The position numbers were made by a program, and so were the translations under genes. From positions 241,902-305,901 of the forward strand of contig JAPYSU010000003.1 in NCBI GenBank assembly GCA_029936425.1: a stretch of 64,000 nt of DNA, written 5' to 3'. The notes beneath the pieces are model-generated. The model was not told the DNA's origin. It worked only from the letters and a program-made list of their open reading frames with translations, and did not search any database. Numbering within the stretch: the stretch's first letter is position 1; each line of letters opens with the position of its first letter. Source of the DNA: Litorimonas sp. Its GTDB lineage: Bacteria; Pseudomonadota; Alphaproteobacteria; Caulobacterales; Maricaulaceae. Positions 53,503 to 62,647 of this stretch are shown in pieces.

Positions 53503-53883
53503 ATGAGCTCTTATCTTGAAATCGAAAAAGACTTCCAGTTTGAAGCGGCCCATTACTTTGGCCATCCGGACGCCAATGACCTGTTCAAACATATTCACGG
53601 CCACAGCTTTTACGGCAAAGTCGTCCTGCGCGGTGATCCGCAATCCGATAAAGGCTGGATTCGCGACCTTTGGAAAATTGAAACCATCGTGAAAGAAGTG
53701 GTTGAACCGCTTGATCATAGTCTTCTCAATGAAATTGAAGGATTGGAACAGCCCGCCCTCGAACAAATAGCGATGTGGATTTTCGAACGTCTGGCTCCAA
53801 AACTCGGGGGGCTCGTTTGCGTCGAAGTCGGGCGGCCTTCTTGCGGGGAACGTGCTCGTTATGTTGTGACGCCTGATGCGTAA
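53503..53883 (+). CDS. queD: 6-pyruvoyl-tetrahydropterin synthase/QueD-family protein
   Basis: The 126-residue protein has the zinc ligands AAH and HGHSF and the C-terminal PSCGERARY. The catalytic Cys that precedes HGH in standard QueD is replaced (LFKHIHGH), so the Cys of PSCGE or another residue may substitute. It likely makes 6-carboxytetrahydropterin for queuosine (queC and queE at 27.6 kb). Its position beside FolM- and FolB-like genes also allows a pterin role. Confidence 0.82.
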   Translation: MSSYLEIEKDFQFEAAHYFGHPDANDLFKHIHGHSFYGKVVLRGDPQSDKGWIRDLWKIETIVKEVVEPLDHSLLNEIEGLEQPALEQIAMWIFERLAPKLGGLVCVEVGRPSCGERARYVVTPDA

Positions 53884-54628
53884 ATCAGTCCTTATAACCG
53901 GCGGCGGGGCGAGAGTTGGCGCTGCCTTGGCCAGAGGATTGGCCGGCGATAGCTGGGCCGTGATTATTCATTATTTTCGGAGCGAAGAGAAGGCCGATAA
54001 ACTTGCGGCGGAAATAAGAAAGTCGGGCGGCCAGGCTTTTACCGTACAGGGAAATCTGTCTGTACCGCAGGAATGCGACACTTTGATTGAAAGGGCTGTG
54101 GACGTAGCAGGCGGCCCGATAACGGCTCTTATAAATAATGCCTCCACATTTGAGAAAGATACGGCCAGAGATTTTTCTCGCGCGACGTATGATTTTCATA
54201 TGGACGCAAATCTTCGGGCGCCCCTCATACTGTCTCAACATTTTGCCGACCAAGCAGAAGATGGCGGCGCCATCATAAATCTGATTGACCAACGCGTTCT
54301 CAAACCCAATCCTAAATTCTTTACCTACACACTATCCAAAGCCTCTCTACACTGGGCGACGATGACAATGGCGCAGGCGTTTGCGCCAAAAGTAAGAGTG
54401 AACGCCATAGGGCCGGGGCCGGTCTTGCAAAATAGTGGCCAGACTGAAGACGAATTTGAAAAGGAAGCGTCAGAAACCTTACTCGGACATGGCTCCCCGC
54501 CGGAAACATTATTACAGGCGGCGCGCTATCTGCTCGAAGCCCGCTCCGTGACGGGGCAGTTTCTTGCCGTGGATAGCGGACAACATTTACGCTGGGAAAC
54601 ACCGGATATGATGATAGGTGAGGATTGA
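53876..54628 (+). CDS. Short-chain dehydrogenase, FolM/pteridine-reductase-like
   Basis: The 250-residue SDR has an Arg-type NADPH loop (LITGGGARVGAALARGL), NNAS, and the YTLSK catalytic Tyr-Lys pair. It overlaps the QueD-like gene by 8 bp and is followed by folB, the setting of dihydromonapterin or pteridine reductases. The substrate is inferred from context. Confidence 0.85.
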   Translation: MRKSVLITGGGARVGAALARGLAGDSWAVIIHYFRSEEKADKLAAEIRKSGGQAFTVQGNLSVPQECDTLIERAVDVAGGPITALINNASTFEKDTARDFSRATYDFHMDANLRAPLILSQHFADQAEDGGAIINLIDQRVLKPNPKFFTYTLSKASLHWATMTMAQAFAPKVRVNAIGPGPVLQNSGQTEDEFEKEASETLLGHGSPPETLLQAARYLLEARSVTGQFLAVDSGQHLRWETPDMMIGED

Positions 54629-54629
54629 A

Positions 54630-55043
54630 ATGTTGAAGTCTTCCTCTATTTACCGTCGCCTCCGCGACAGACAGGCCGTGCAGCCTACCACCCGGATATT
54701 TGTTCGCGGCTTACAAATTCTGGCGTCTATCGGTGTTCATCCGCATGAATATGAAGCCACTCAGCCCATTATTCTGGATATTGAACTGGATATGACGGGC
54801 ATGGAGACGCCAAAAGATGACCGCCTTCATGAAACTCTCGATTACGGTGTTGTGGCCGAAAAAGCCGAGGAGATTGCATTGGAAGCCCATGTGCAGCTCG
54901 TGGAAACTCTGGCAGAGCGAATTGCAGACTGGGCTCTGGGGTATGATCCGAGAGTGCAGAGCTGCGCCGTGCGCATTTCCAAGCCTCAGGCTTTACTCAA
55001 GGCGGAAGTGGCGGGCGTAGAAATTCTGAGACGCCGGACATGA
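54630..55043 (+). CDS. folB: Dihydroneopterin aldolase
   Basis: ATG 54630 has a good AGGTGAGG site and gives 137 residues; GTG 54618 is an alternative. Family motifs: RGLQILASIGVHPHEYEATQPIILDIEL, LDYGVVAEKAEEI and LVETLAERIADW. It makes 6-hydroxymethyl-dihydropterin for folate. It overlaps the next gene by 4 bp. Confidence 0.9.
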   Translation: MLKSSSIYRRLRDRQAVQPTTRIFVRGLQILASIGVHPHEYEATQPIILDIELDMTGMETPKDDRLHETLDYGVVAEKAEEIALEAHVQLVETLAERIADWALGYDPRVQSCAVRISKPQALLKAEVAGVEILRRRT

Positions 55044-55417
55044 CGGACAGCCTTAACGTTTTGGGTAAGCCTCTTGAGCCCTGTTCTACAGATCCTATGA
55101 CCGGATTTTTCCGCAATGGATGTTGCGAAACTGGACCGAGCGATCGCGGCCGCCATATCGTCTGCGCGGTGGTGACAGACGAATTTCTTGAATATTCCAA
55201 GGCTCAAGGCAATGATTTGACCACGCCTATGCCGCGCTTCAACTTTCCGGGATTGAAAGCCGGTGATCAGTGGTGCCTTTGTCTCGAGCGGTGGCGCGAG
55301 GCGCATAAAGCGGGAAAGGCACCAAAGGTGGTTCTTGCCGCCACTCACCAGATTGCGCTTGAGCGCGTGCAGCTCTCCGTGCTCGAACAATTTGCGATAG
55401 ACGGAGACAATGCCTAA
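55040..55417 (+). CDS. DUF2237-family protein
   Basis: The 125-residue protein matches DUF2237: LNVLGKPLEPCSTDPMTGFFRNGCCETGPSDRGRH near the start and GDQWCLCLERWREA in the middle, with conserved Cys residues. The function is unknown. It is coupled to folB. Confidence 0.9.
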   Translation: MTDSLNVLGKPLEPCSTDPMTGFFRNGCCETGPSDRGRHIVCAVVTDEFLEYSKAQGNDLTTPMPRFNFPGLKAGDQWCLCLERWREAHKAGKAPKVVLAATHQIALERVQLSVLEQFAIDGDNA

Positions 55418-55426
55418 TTAAGAGGC

Positions 55427-57304
55427 ATGTCTTCCTCCGACTCAGACAGGTCTGAAAAGAAAGCGAAACCGCTCGTCGGGCCGGACCGCATTGCCGATTA
55501 TGTGAGCCGGCTTCCGAACAAACCCGGCGTATATCGCATGATGGATGAGCATGGCAGCGTGCTTTATGTGGGCAAAGCTAAGGACCTTAAAAAACGGGTC
55601 ACCGCCTATACAAAATATGATCGTCACCCCACCCGGCTTCGCCGCATGATCCGCGCCACGAGCGAAATGGAATTTGTGGTTTGCGAAACTGAGACCGAGT
55701 CGCTCTTGCTCGAAGCGAGTCTGATCAAACGCCTGAAACCCCGCTATAATATTCTGCTGCGGGACGATAAAAGTTTTCCCTATATTCTGGTGCGAAAGGA
55801 TCATCCCGCCGCGCAGGTGAATAAACATCGCGGCGCGCGCAACATCAAAGGCGATTATTACGGCCCTTTCGCCAGTGCAGGTGCGGTAAACCGGACTCTG
55901 GACACATTACAAAGAGCCTTTCGCCTCCGTAATTGCTCCGACAGCATATATGAGGGCCGGACGCGCCCTTGTCTCCAGCATCAGATAAAGCGCTGCTCCG
56001 CCCCCTGTACGGGCGAGATTTCTTTAAAAGACTATGGCGATTTGATTTCTGATGCCGAAGATTTTCTGAAAGGAAAATCCGACAGCCTGCGAAAACGTCT
56101 GTCAAAGGAAATGAACGCCGCCGCCAAAGAACTGGATTACGAAAAGGCGGCGGAGCTCCGGGATCGAATTCAGGCTATGTCAAAGGTCACGACGAATTCT
56201 AGCGGCATCAACCCCACCACTTTTTCTGATGGCGACGTTATCGGACTGCATTCCGGAGGCGGGCAGAGCTGCATACAGGTCTTCTTTTTCCGCGCGGGAC
56301 AGAATTGGGGGAATAGCTGTCATTTTCCGCGCCACGCCAAAGAACAGAGCAATGCAGAAGTTATGGAAGCTTTCATCGCTCAATTTTATAATAACAAACC
56401 CATTCCGAAACAGATATTCGTAAGTGAGGATCTTCCCAATCACGATCTCGTCGAACGCGCGCTTTCGGCGCAATCCGGCCGGAATATCGACGTCATCAGG
56501 CCGCAGAGAGGCGAGAAAAAATTGCTCGTCGGGCAGGCGGTGACCAATGCACAAGAGGCGCTGGGACGAAAGCTTGCCGAAACCGCGTCGCAGACAAAAT
56601 TGCTGTCGGAACTGCAGGAAATCTTTGGAATGGAAGCGCCGCCGGAGCGGATTGAAGTTTACGATAACAGTCATATTCAAGGCACAAACGCGATTGGCGC
56701 CTTCATCGTGGCCGGACCGGAAGGATTTCAGAAGCGTGAGTACCGGACGTTCAACATCAAGGATACCGAGACAGAGCCGGGCGATGATTACGCCATGATG
56801 CGAGAGGTCTTCCGCCGCCGCTTCTCAAGACTGGCTAAGGATAACAGCTTGCAGTGGCCTGATCTCGTTTTGATTGATGGCGGGAAGGGGCAGCTTTCTG
56901 TCGTGACGGAGACCTTGCGTGAATTGGGCGTTCTGGAACGCACAACTCTGGTCGGCATTGCGAAAGGGCCGGACAGAAATGCGGGACGCGAAAACTTTTT
57001 CATGAATGGCCGCGAGGTCTTCAGCCTGCCGTCTCGGACGCCGGCTCTCTATTACCTTCAGCGATTACGGGATGAAGCCCACAGATTCGCCATCGGAACA
57101 CATCGCGCGCGCCGCAAGAAAGCAATGAAAACCAATCCGCTGGACGGAATTCCAGGTGTCGGGCCCGCCCGAAAGAAGGCGCTCCTAGCGCATTACGGCT
57201 CCGCAAAAGGCGTCAAAGGGGCCTCTGCCGCAGACCTTGCAAAAGTGGAAGGCGTAAGTTCTGCCATGGCGCGAACGATTTATGATTACTTTCATGAAAG
57301 ATAG
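55427..57304 (+). CDS. uvrC: Excinuclease ABC subunit C
   Basis: The 625-residue nuclease makes both incisions in nucleotide excision repair. It has the GIY-YIG domain (GVYRMMDEHGSVLYVGKAK), the UvrB-binding coiled-coil UVR motif (LDYEKAAELRDRI), the RNase H-like second nuclease (IEVYDNSHIQG; LVLIDGGKGQL), and C-terminal HhH repeats (GIPGVGPARKKALL). Confidence 0.96.
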   Translation: MSSSDSDRSEKKAKPLVGPDRIADYVSRLPNKPGVYRMMDEHGSVLYVGKAKDLKKRVTAYTKYDRHPTRLRRMIRATSEMEFVVCETETESLLLEASLIKRLKPRYNILLRDDKSFPYILVRKDHPAAQVNKHRGARNIKGDYYGPFASAGAVNRTLDTLQRAFRLRNCSDSIYEGRTRPCLQHQIKRCSAPCTGEISLKDYGDLISDAEDFLKGKSDSLRKRLSKEMNAAAKELDYEKAAELRDRIQAMSKVTTNSSGINPTTFSDGDVIGLHSGGGQSCIQVFFFRAGQNWGNSCHFPRHAKEQSNAEVMEAFIAQFYNNKPIPKQIFVSEDLPNHDLVERALSAQSGRNIDVIRPQRGEKKLLVGQAVTNAQEALGRKLAETASQTKLLSELQEIFGMEAPPERIEVYDNSHIQGTNAIGAFIVAGPEGFQKREYRTFNIKDTETEPGDDYAMMREVFRRRFSRLAKDNSLQWPDLVLIDGGKGQLSVVTETLRELGVLERTTLVGIAKGPDRNAGRENFFMNGREVFSLPSRTPALYYLQRLRDEAHRFAIGTHRARRKKAMKTNPLDGIPGVGPARKKALLAHYGSAKGVKGASAADLAKVEGVSSAMARTIYDYFHER

Positions 57305-57333
57305 CTGTTAGACCAAGGCAAGGAGATGTATCC

Positions 57334-58014
57334 ATGCCAAAACCGGAGAGTTTGACATCGCAGAAAGCGTCAAAAATGTCCCCGAAGCAGGCGGGCGGCG
57401 CTTTTGCGGATGGGCTAACCTTTATTCGCCTGCTCATTACGCCTGTTATTATGGCGATTATAATCGCGACATGGCCAGATATTAAAATGGCCGTGTTTGC
57501 CTCTATTTTAATTCTGATTGCGGCCCTGACCGATGTCCTTGATGATTATTTAGGCGGCGCGTCCCGTTCTGCGTATCGTAAATATGGATGGATTGATGAC
57601 ATCGCGGATACTGTGCTCACACTTGGCGTGTTGCTGGCTTTGTCTATCGTGATAGTTCGAGAAGGGATACTGACGTGGACATTTGCCGTTCCGGTGGTGA
57701 TTTTGTTTTTAAGAGAATTGGCCGTAGCCTTGTTGAAAGGCCGGGAACTTCGCCAATTTGGCTTGCCTGATAATAAATTATCTAATGCAAAAGTAGGTCT
57801 GTCCATTCTGGCGGTTTGCACGCTTGTAGCGGCGCCTTGGCTCTCTCAATTTACGGATGTCTTTCGAGCTGAGGATGACCCTGCGAGACTGCTGAATCTA
57901 GGGTCCCCCTGGGTCTGGTTTTTTGGAGAGCTTTTTCTTTGGCTCGCCGCTGCGCTTAGCGTCGCGTCGGCCATACGTATTTTCCGAACCAAGTTTACAG
58001 CGAATGATGCTTAA
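57334..58014 (+). CDS. CDP-alcohol phosphatidyltransferase-family protein, variant motif
   Basis: The 226-residue membrane protein has about six hydrophobic segments and a degenerate CDP-alcohol motif (TDVLDDYLGGASR then YGWIDDIADT). DG becomes DD and AR becomes AS relative to DxxDGxxAR, while the downstream Asp pair remains. It could use a different alcohol or be a paired non-catalytic subunit. It shares a base with pgsA. Confidence 0.75.
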   Translation: MPKPESLTSQKASKMSPKQAGGAFADGLTFIRLLITPVIMAIIIATWPDIKMAVFASILILIAALTDVLDDYLGGASRSAYRKYGWIDDIADTVLTLGVLLALSIVIVREGILTWTFAVPVVILFLRELAVALLKGRELRQFGLPDNKLSNAKVGLSILAVCTLVAAPWLSQFTDVFRAEDDPARLLNLGSPWVWFFGELFLWLAAALSVASAIRIFRTKFTANDA

Positions 58015-58679
58015 TGTCTGATACACCTCCAAACGATCCTTCCCTCGTTGATCCTGTGGCCACAGAACCGAGTGATCGTCATTCTTTATACTGGGTGCCT
58101 AATGTCCTGACGATTGCCCGAATTTTAAGTGTGCCCCTCTTTATTGCTGGAATTTTATCACTTGCGTTTAAGTGGGACTTATTTTTAGCCAAAGCCTGGG
58201 TTCTGTTAGGCTTATTTATCCTGGCGGCCTTGACGGATTTTCTCGACGGGTATCTCGCGCGCAAATGGAATGTCGTTAGCGGCTTCGGGCGTATGATTGA
58301 CCCAATTGCCGATAAACTCCTGGTTGCGGGCTGCGTCATTGCCTTTTCCATTGCGGCGCTTGGCAACCCAATATTCCTTATTCCTTCGCTTGCCATCGTT
58401 TTTCGAGACATTCTCGTATCCGGGGCGAGAGAGCACGCCGCTCTAGCAGGTCGGGCCATGCCTCCGACAAAATTAGCGAAATGGAAAACAGCATTTGAGA
58501 TGTTGGCGATTGCCATTCTTATTATCTGGATTCTGGCAAAGAGCTATCTGCCAATCGATAATGTCATTCCAGATATCGTTTCAATGAGTAAGGCGACCGG
58601 ACTAACCTGCCTTTGGTTGGCGGCTATATTATCCGTCTATACAGGCTCTCTTTATGTCAGGGCGGCACTGAAAGAATAG
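58014..58679 (+). CDS. pgsA: CDP-diacylglycerol-glycerol-3-phosphate 3-phosphatidyltransferase
   Basis: The 221-residue membrane enzyme carries the canonical motif TDFLDGYLARKWNVVSGFGR followed by MIDPIADK. It makes phosphatidylglycerol phosphate. An alphaproteobacterial pgsA after uvrC is a known order, here with an extra family member between. Confidence 0.92.
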   Translation: MSDTPPNDPSLVDPVATEPSDRHSLYWVPNVLTIARILSVPLFIAGILSLAFKWDLFLAKAWVLLGLFILAALTDFLDGYLARKWNVVSGFGRMIDPIADKLLVAGCVIAFSIAALGNPIFLIPSLAIVFRDILVSGAREHAALAGRAMPPTKLAKWKTAFEMLAIAILIIWILAKSYLPIDNVIPDIVSMSKATGLTCLWLAAILSVYTGSLYVRAALKE

Positions 58680-58892
58680 TGTATCATGTCCGCCTCTCTT
58701 AGAGGGCAACTTTATTTCAAGGCGGCATTCTCAAGAGGTAAAAATAACCTCTCCTGTCAAAAAATATACAGTGAAGCGTGATATTTTGCCTTATTGCCTG
58801 TCGCAATGATGTTAAAGACACTCTAGTCAAAATATAGTAAGCCTGATAAGCCGCGCGGACATGAATTGCCATGACCGCCAAATGATAAAGTT

Positions 58893-60284
58893 ATGACCAT
58901 GACTCAGAAAAGATGGACCCCTTCAAGCTGGCGCGGACTTCCCGCTTTACATATTCCGGATGATTATCCGGACAATGAGGCTCTCACGTCAGTCGAGTCC
59001 ACCTTAAAAGGCTATCCGCCTCTCGTTTTTGCCGGGGAAGCCCGCCGCCTGAAAGCGCGCCTTGGTGAGGTCGCTATGGGAAAAGCATTTTTGATGCAGG
59101 GCGGCGACTGCGCCGAAAGCTTCAAAGAGTTTCACCCCGACAATCTGCGCGACATGTTCCGCATTATGATGCAAATGGCCGTTGTCCTGACTTATGGCGC
59201 CGGGCAGCCGGTCGTTAAAGTCGGCCGAATTGCCGGTCAATTTGGTAAGCCGCGAAGCTCGCCTGTTGAAGTGCGGGATGGGATAACGCTGCCGAGCTAT
59301 CGCGGGGATAACATCAATGGCATGGAATTTTCCCCTGAGAGCCGCATGCCGGATCCGGAGAGGCTTTTAAAAGCCTATGGCCAGAGCGCCTCTACGCTTA
59401 ACCTACTTCGCGCCTTCTCGACCGGGGGTTACGCCAATCTTGAGAATATTCACAAATGGAATTTGGGATTTGTTGAAGGCACAGAAACGAATGAAAAATA
59501 TAAGAGGATGGCGGATAAGATTTCCGATGCTCTTGATTTCATGTCGGCTTGCGGCGTCACAGCGCAAAGCACACCTCAAATGGCTCAGACAGATTACTAT
59601 ACGTCCCATGAGGGATTGCTTCTAGGCTATGAAGAGGCGATGACTCGGATCGATTCTACGTCCGGGCGGTGGTACGATACTTCTGCCCACATGCTGTGGA
59701 TCGGCAACCGGACGCGTCAGCTTGATCACGCTCATGTTGAATTCTTCCGAGGTATCGAAAACCCGATCGCCATGAAAGTCGGTGAGGGGCTTGAGCCGGA
59801 TGAGTTGATGAAACTTCTCGATGTGCTCAATCCGTCAAATGAACCGGGACGGATGACGCTGATTGCCCGCTATGGCCATGACAAAGTCGCCAAGGGTTTG
59901 CCATCCCTCGCGCGCGCTGTGAAACGCGCCGGACGTCACGTCGTCTGGTCATGTGACCCAATGCACGGCAATACGATCAAGACAGCGTCAGGATATAAAA
60001 CCCGGCCTTTCGACAATATCTTGTCGGAAGTGAAAAGCTTTATGCAAGTCCTTCACTCCGAAGGGTGCTGGCCAGGCGGCGTGCATTTCGAGATGACAGG
60101 ACAGGACGTCACGGAATGTCTTGGCGGTTCGGCTAAGATGATAAGGGAAGAGGATCTGTCCTCCCGCTACCATACCCATTGCGATCCGCGCCTCAATGCC
60201 AACCAGGCACTGGAGCTGGCCTTCCAGATTTCCGAGGAGCTTCGGAGCTACCGCAAAGAAGACTTGGCCCGTATGGCGAGTTAG
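58893..60284 (+). CDS. Class II 3-deoxy-7-phosphoheptulonate synthase
   Basis: The 463-residue plant-like DAHP synthase starts the shikimate pathway. It begins WTPSSWRGLPALHIPDYPD-like, and has QGGDCAESF, KVGRIAGQFGKPRS, and WSCDPMHGN with a metal-binding site. The 213-bp leader holds a small hairpin, AGAGGT/ACCTCT (58736-58755), but I see no attenuator peptide. Confidence 0.95.
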   Translation: MTMTQKRWTPSSWRGLPALHIPDDYPDNEALTSVESTLKGYPPLVFAGEARRLKARLGEVAMGKAFLMQGGDCAESFKEFHPDNLRDMFRIMMQMAVVLTYGAGQPVVKVGRIAGQFGKPRSSPVEVRDGITLPSYRGDNINGMEFSPESRMPDPERLLKAYGQSASTLNLLRAFSTGGYANLENIHKWNLGFVEGTETNEKYKRMADKISDALDFMSACGVTAQSTPQMAQTDYYTSHEGLLLGYEEAMTRIDSTSGRWYDTSAHMLWIGNRTRQLDHAHVEFFRGIENPIAMKVGEGLEPDELMKLLDVLNPSNEPGRMTLIARYGHDKVAKGLPSLARAVKRAGRHVVWSCDPMHGNTIKTASGYKTRPFDNILSEVKSFMQVLHSEGCWPGGVHFEMTGQDVTECLGGSAKMIREEDLSSRYHTHCDPRLNANQALELAFQISEELRSYRKEDLARMAS

Positions 60285-60290
60285 ATTGGT

Positions 60291-61070
60291 TTAAGGCAGG
60301 CCGCTTTGTATAAAGTCGCCTGCCGCTGGAAGTAAGCTGATCCCGAAAGACAAACCGTAAGATATGATCTGAGCGATTGTCAGTGTAATAAAGATTCCTA
60401 TCGCTAACACGATTGACCTTCCGAAGGCTTCGCCTTTGTCCATATGTCCAAATGCGCCCCTAAAGCCGGTCAGAAAATATAGTCCCAAAATGACGATAGT
60501 TTGAACGACCGAGAATAAAGGGAGTTGAGTGGCCGTGAGGAACGGAGTCACAAGCGTTGTCACAAGGCCAATGACAGAGGCGGGAACTATGACGGCAAAT
60601 ACATACCTTAATCTTACTGTAAAAGAGAGAACTTCGCCCCATGCTCTGTAAATCCAGGCGAAAATTGAAAAGATAAAGACGAAGACAAAAGGATAGATGA
60701 GGTAATTAAGCTTCATCGCCTTTTGTAATTCGCCCTTCATATCAAAGGCTGCAAAATCTGCTGAGGATCCGGCTTTGGTGGCTGCATCGGCCAATCCAGT
60801 TTGTAAAGTTGCAGCAAGATTACTCATGAACGCCGCATCTGGTTTGGCCCAGAAGAATTGCAGGGCAATCAGGATGGCCATCAGGCCAAGCCATAACCGG
60901 GTGGAGGGCGTATATAAATTCATCCAGGCGGGGGTTTTGGCCGCAACGAAATATTGCCTAGGTGAAGAAAATAACACCCAAATTGTTTTGAAGCTTCGGA
61001 TATTCATCCCGAACAAGTCTTCAACAAGGTCATCCAGTCCGACGATAGTGTCTGATGTCTTTTGGTTCAT
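60291..61070 (-). CDS. Hypothetical membrane protein, about four segments
   Basis: I chose ATG 61070 (MNQKTSDTIVGLDD). The protein has 259 residues, with hydrophobic segments at about 65-80, 120-145, 160-185 and 195-250. The N-terminal SFKTIWVLFSSPRQYFVAAK, followed by a membrane stretch, recalls DUF3667-type proteins without its zinc ribbon. The function is unknown. Confidence 0.65.
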   Translation of the reverse strand: MNQKTSDTIVGLDDLVEDLFGMNIRSFKTIWVLFSSPRQYFVAAKTPAWMNLYTPSTRLWLGLMAILIALQFFWAKPDAAFMSNLAATLQTGLADAATKAGSSADFAAFDMKGELQKAMKLNYLIYPFVFVFIFSIFAWIYRAWGEVLSFTVRLRYVFAVIVPASVIGLVTTLVTPFLTATQLPLFSVVQTIVILGLYFLTGFRGAFGHMDKGEAFGRSIVLAIGIFITLTIAQIISYGLSFGISLLPAAGDFIQSGLP

Positions 61071-61136
61071 TTTTACCCCTTCGAAAAACTTAAACCCAAT
61101 CAGATATAAATGGCTTCCGGTCGAAATAGACCCCAC

Positions 61137-61168
61137 AAAAAAACCGGCTCGGAAGGCTCCAAGCCGGT
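61137..61168 (-). terminator. Intrinsic terminator downstream of the HU gene
   Basis: On the minus strand ACCGGCT and AGCCGGT (61162-61168 and 61143-61149) pair around a 12-base loop. A T-run follows, read as the A-run at 61137-61143. Confidence 0.8.
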
Positions 61169-61193
61169 CTCATACCCTAACTTTTAATAAGTC

Positions 61194-61466
61194 CTAAAGG
61201 TCTTTGAGCGCCGCAGACGCTTTGAACTGAGCGGAGGTTTTCGCTTTGCTCATCATCATTTTGCCTGTGGCAGGGTTGCGCATTTCGCGGCTGGCGCGAT
61301 GCTTGGCGATAAACTGGCCAAAGCCAGGAATAGCAACAGTTGATCCGTCACCCTTTTTCATTTCGCTGACAACAACTTCGCAAAAAGCGTTGAGGAATTC
61401 ACCGGCGGCCGCCTGAGTGGAATCAGTGTGGCTGGCAATTGCGCTTACGAGTTCTTTTTTGTTCAT
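61194..61466 (-). CDS. HU-family DNA-binding protein
   Basis: The 90-residue nucleoid protein has the HU helix pair (MNKKELVSAIASHTDSTQA), the GFGQF loop, and the beta-arm core RNPATGKMM. Its dimer bends DNA. It has its own terminator. Confidence 0.95.
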   Translation of the reverse strand: MNKKELVSAIASHTDSTQAAAGEFLNAFCEVVVSEMKKGDGSTVAIPGFGQFIAKHRASREMRNPATGKMMMSKAKTSAQFKASAALKDL

Positions 61467-61571
61467 TTTGGATCTCCCTTTATGAATTATCGAATCCGCT
61501 CGAAATGTCGGACTCCGTAGGAATTACCGTAACTATTTTAGACGCACTGTCACTAAAAACACGGTATTATG

Positions 61572-61613
61572 GGGGTTTTCGGGCGTTTTTTTGGGGATTA
61601 TCCCGAAAACCCC
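61572..61613. repeat. Perfect 12-bp inverted repeat
   Basis: GGGGTTTTCGGG (61572-61583) and CCCGAAAACCCC (61602-61613) are exact complements with an 18-base spacer containing T7. No T-run follows either arm, so it is not a standard terminator. It lies 106 bp upstream of HU and 104 bp upstream of the Gfo/Idh gene and may be an operator or RNA hairpin. Confidence 0.6.
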
Positions 61614-61716
61614 TCAAATTTTGAACTCGAATAGGTCCGATTTGCTAAATTCTCGGAGAATCGACACAAAGTGATTCTCTACTGACAAGGACAAGAAAAC
61701 CCTTCAAAGACGTCTT

Positions 61717-62625
61717 ATGGAAGCTGAAAATCTCAAAGTCGGGCTCATTGGAGCCGGCGTGTTTGGTGGGTATCACGCCAATAAATTAGCGTCGGATAAA
61801 CGCGTAAACTTTCTTGGCGTCTTCGACCCTGACTCCGAAAGAGCGTCTGCCTTGGCGGAAAAGCACGGCGTGGAAGCCTATAAAACCTCCTTAGATTTAT
61901 TTGCGAAGGCACAGGCAGTCATTATTGCGTGTCCGGCGAGCTATCACGGAGAGATGGCCATGGCCGCCCTGGAAGCGGATTGCCACGCCTTGATAGAAAA
62001 ACCAATCGCCACGTCGCTCGAAGAGGCCGAGCGGATTACCGCCCTTGCACAAGAAAAAAATCTCGTCGTGCAAATCGGTCATCAGGAACGGTTTGTGGCC
62101 CGCGCTATTGGTTTGGATAAAGTGACTGAAGCGCCGACTCATATTATTGCCGTTCGAAATACGGGCTATTCGCCGCGCGGCACAGATACATCCGTGACGC
62201 TCGATCTCATGACACATGATATAGATTTATGTTGTTTTCTGATGGGGGAGGCCCCGAACTCCGTCTCCGGTACGTCAGAGCCAATAAAGTCAAAAACACC
62301 GGATACGGCCCGGGCGGAACTTAATTTTTCAAATGGCACCGCTATCTTGTCTGCCAGTCGGGTCGAGGAGGGCGTCAGCCGTCAAATGACACTGAAATAT
62401 CCAAGCGGAACTGTGCTGATAGATTTTGCAGCGAAAACGCTGCAACACGACACACCCTTTGACTTAAACGCTGCTTTCGGGGACGATCCATCCGCCGCTG
62501 ATAGTCTCGGCGCGGCAACGAACAGCTTCATCTCCGCCGTTCTGGACGGAAGCCCGGTTAGCGCTTCGGCGCAGGATGGATTGACGGCAGCGCGGGTCGC
62601 GTTACAGATTGACGGGGAAGGCTGA
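61717..62625 (+). CDS. Gfo/Idh/MocA-family oxidoreductase
   Basis: The 302-residue NAD(P)-dependent enzyme has the Rossmann motif VGLIGAGVFGGYHANKL, then ALIEKPIATSLEEAE with the family's EKP, and HDIDLCCFL. The sugar or other substrate is unknown. It is followed 22 bp later by the serine hydrolase. Confidence 0.9.
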   Translation: MEAENLKVGLIGAGVFGGYHANKLASDKRVNFLGVFDPDSERASALAEKHGVEAYKTSLDLFAKAQAVIIACPASYHGEMAMAALEADCHALIEKPIATSLEEAERITALAQEKNLVVQIGHQERFVARAIGLDKVTEAPTHIIAVRNTGYSPRGTDTSVTLDLMTHDIDLCCFLMGEAPNSVSGTSEPIKSKTPDTARAELNFSNGTAILSASRVEEGVSRQMTLKYPSGTVLIDFAAKTLQHDTPFDLNAAFGDDPSAADSLGAATNSFISAVLDGSPVSASAQDGLTAARVALQIDGEG

Positions 62626-62647
62626 AAGACGGCCAAAGGGGAAGAAT

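Noticed and set aside
58736..58755. Terminator or attenuator before the DAHP synthase
   Set aside because: The 6-bp stem lacks a T-run, and no aromatic-rich leader peptide precedes it.
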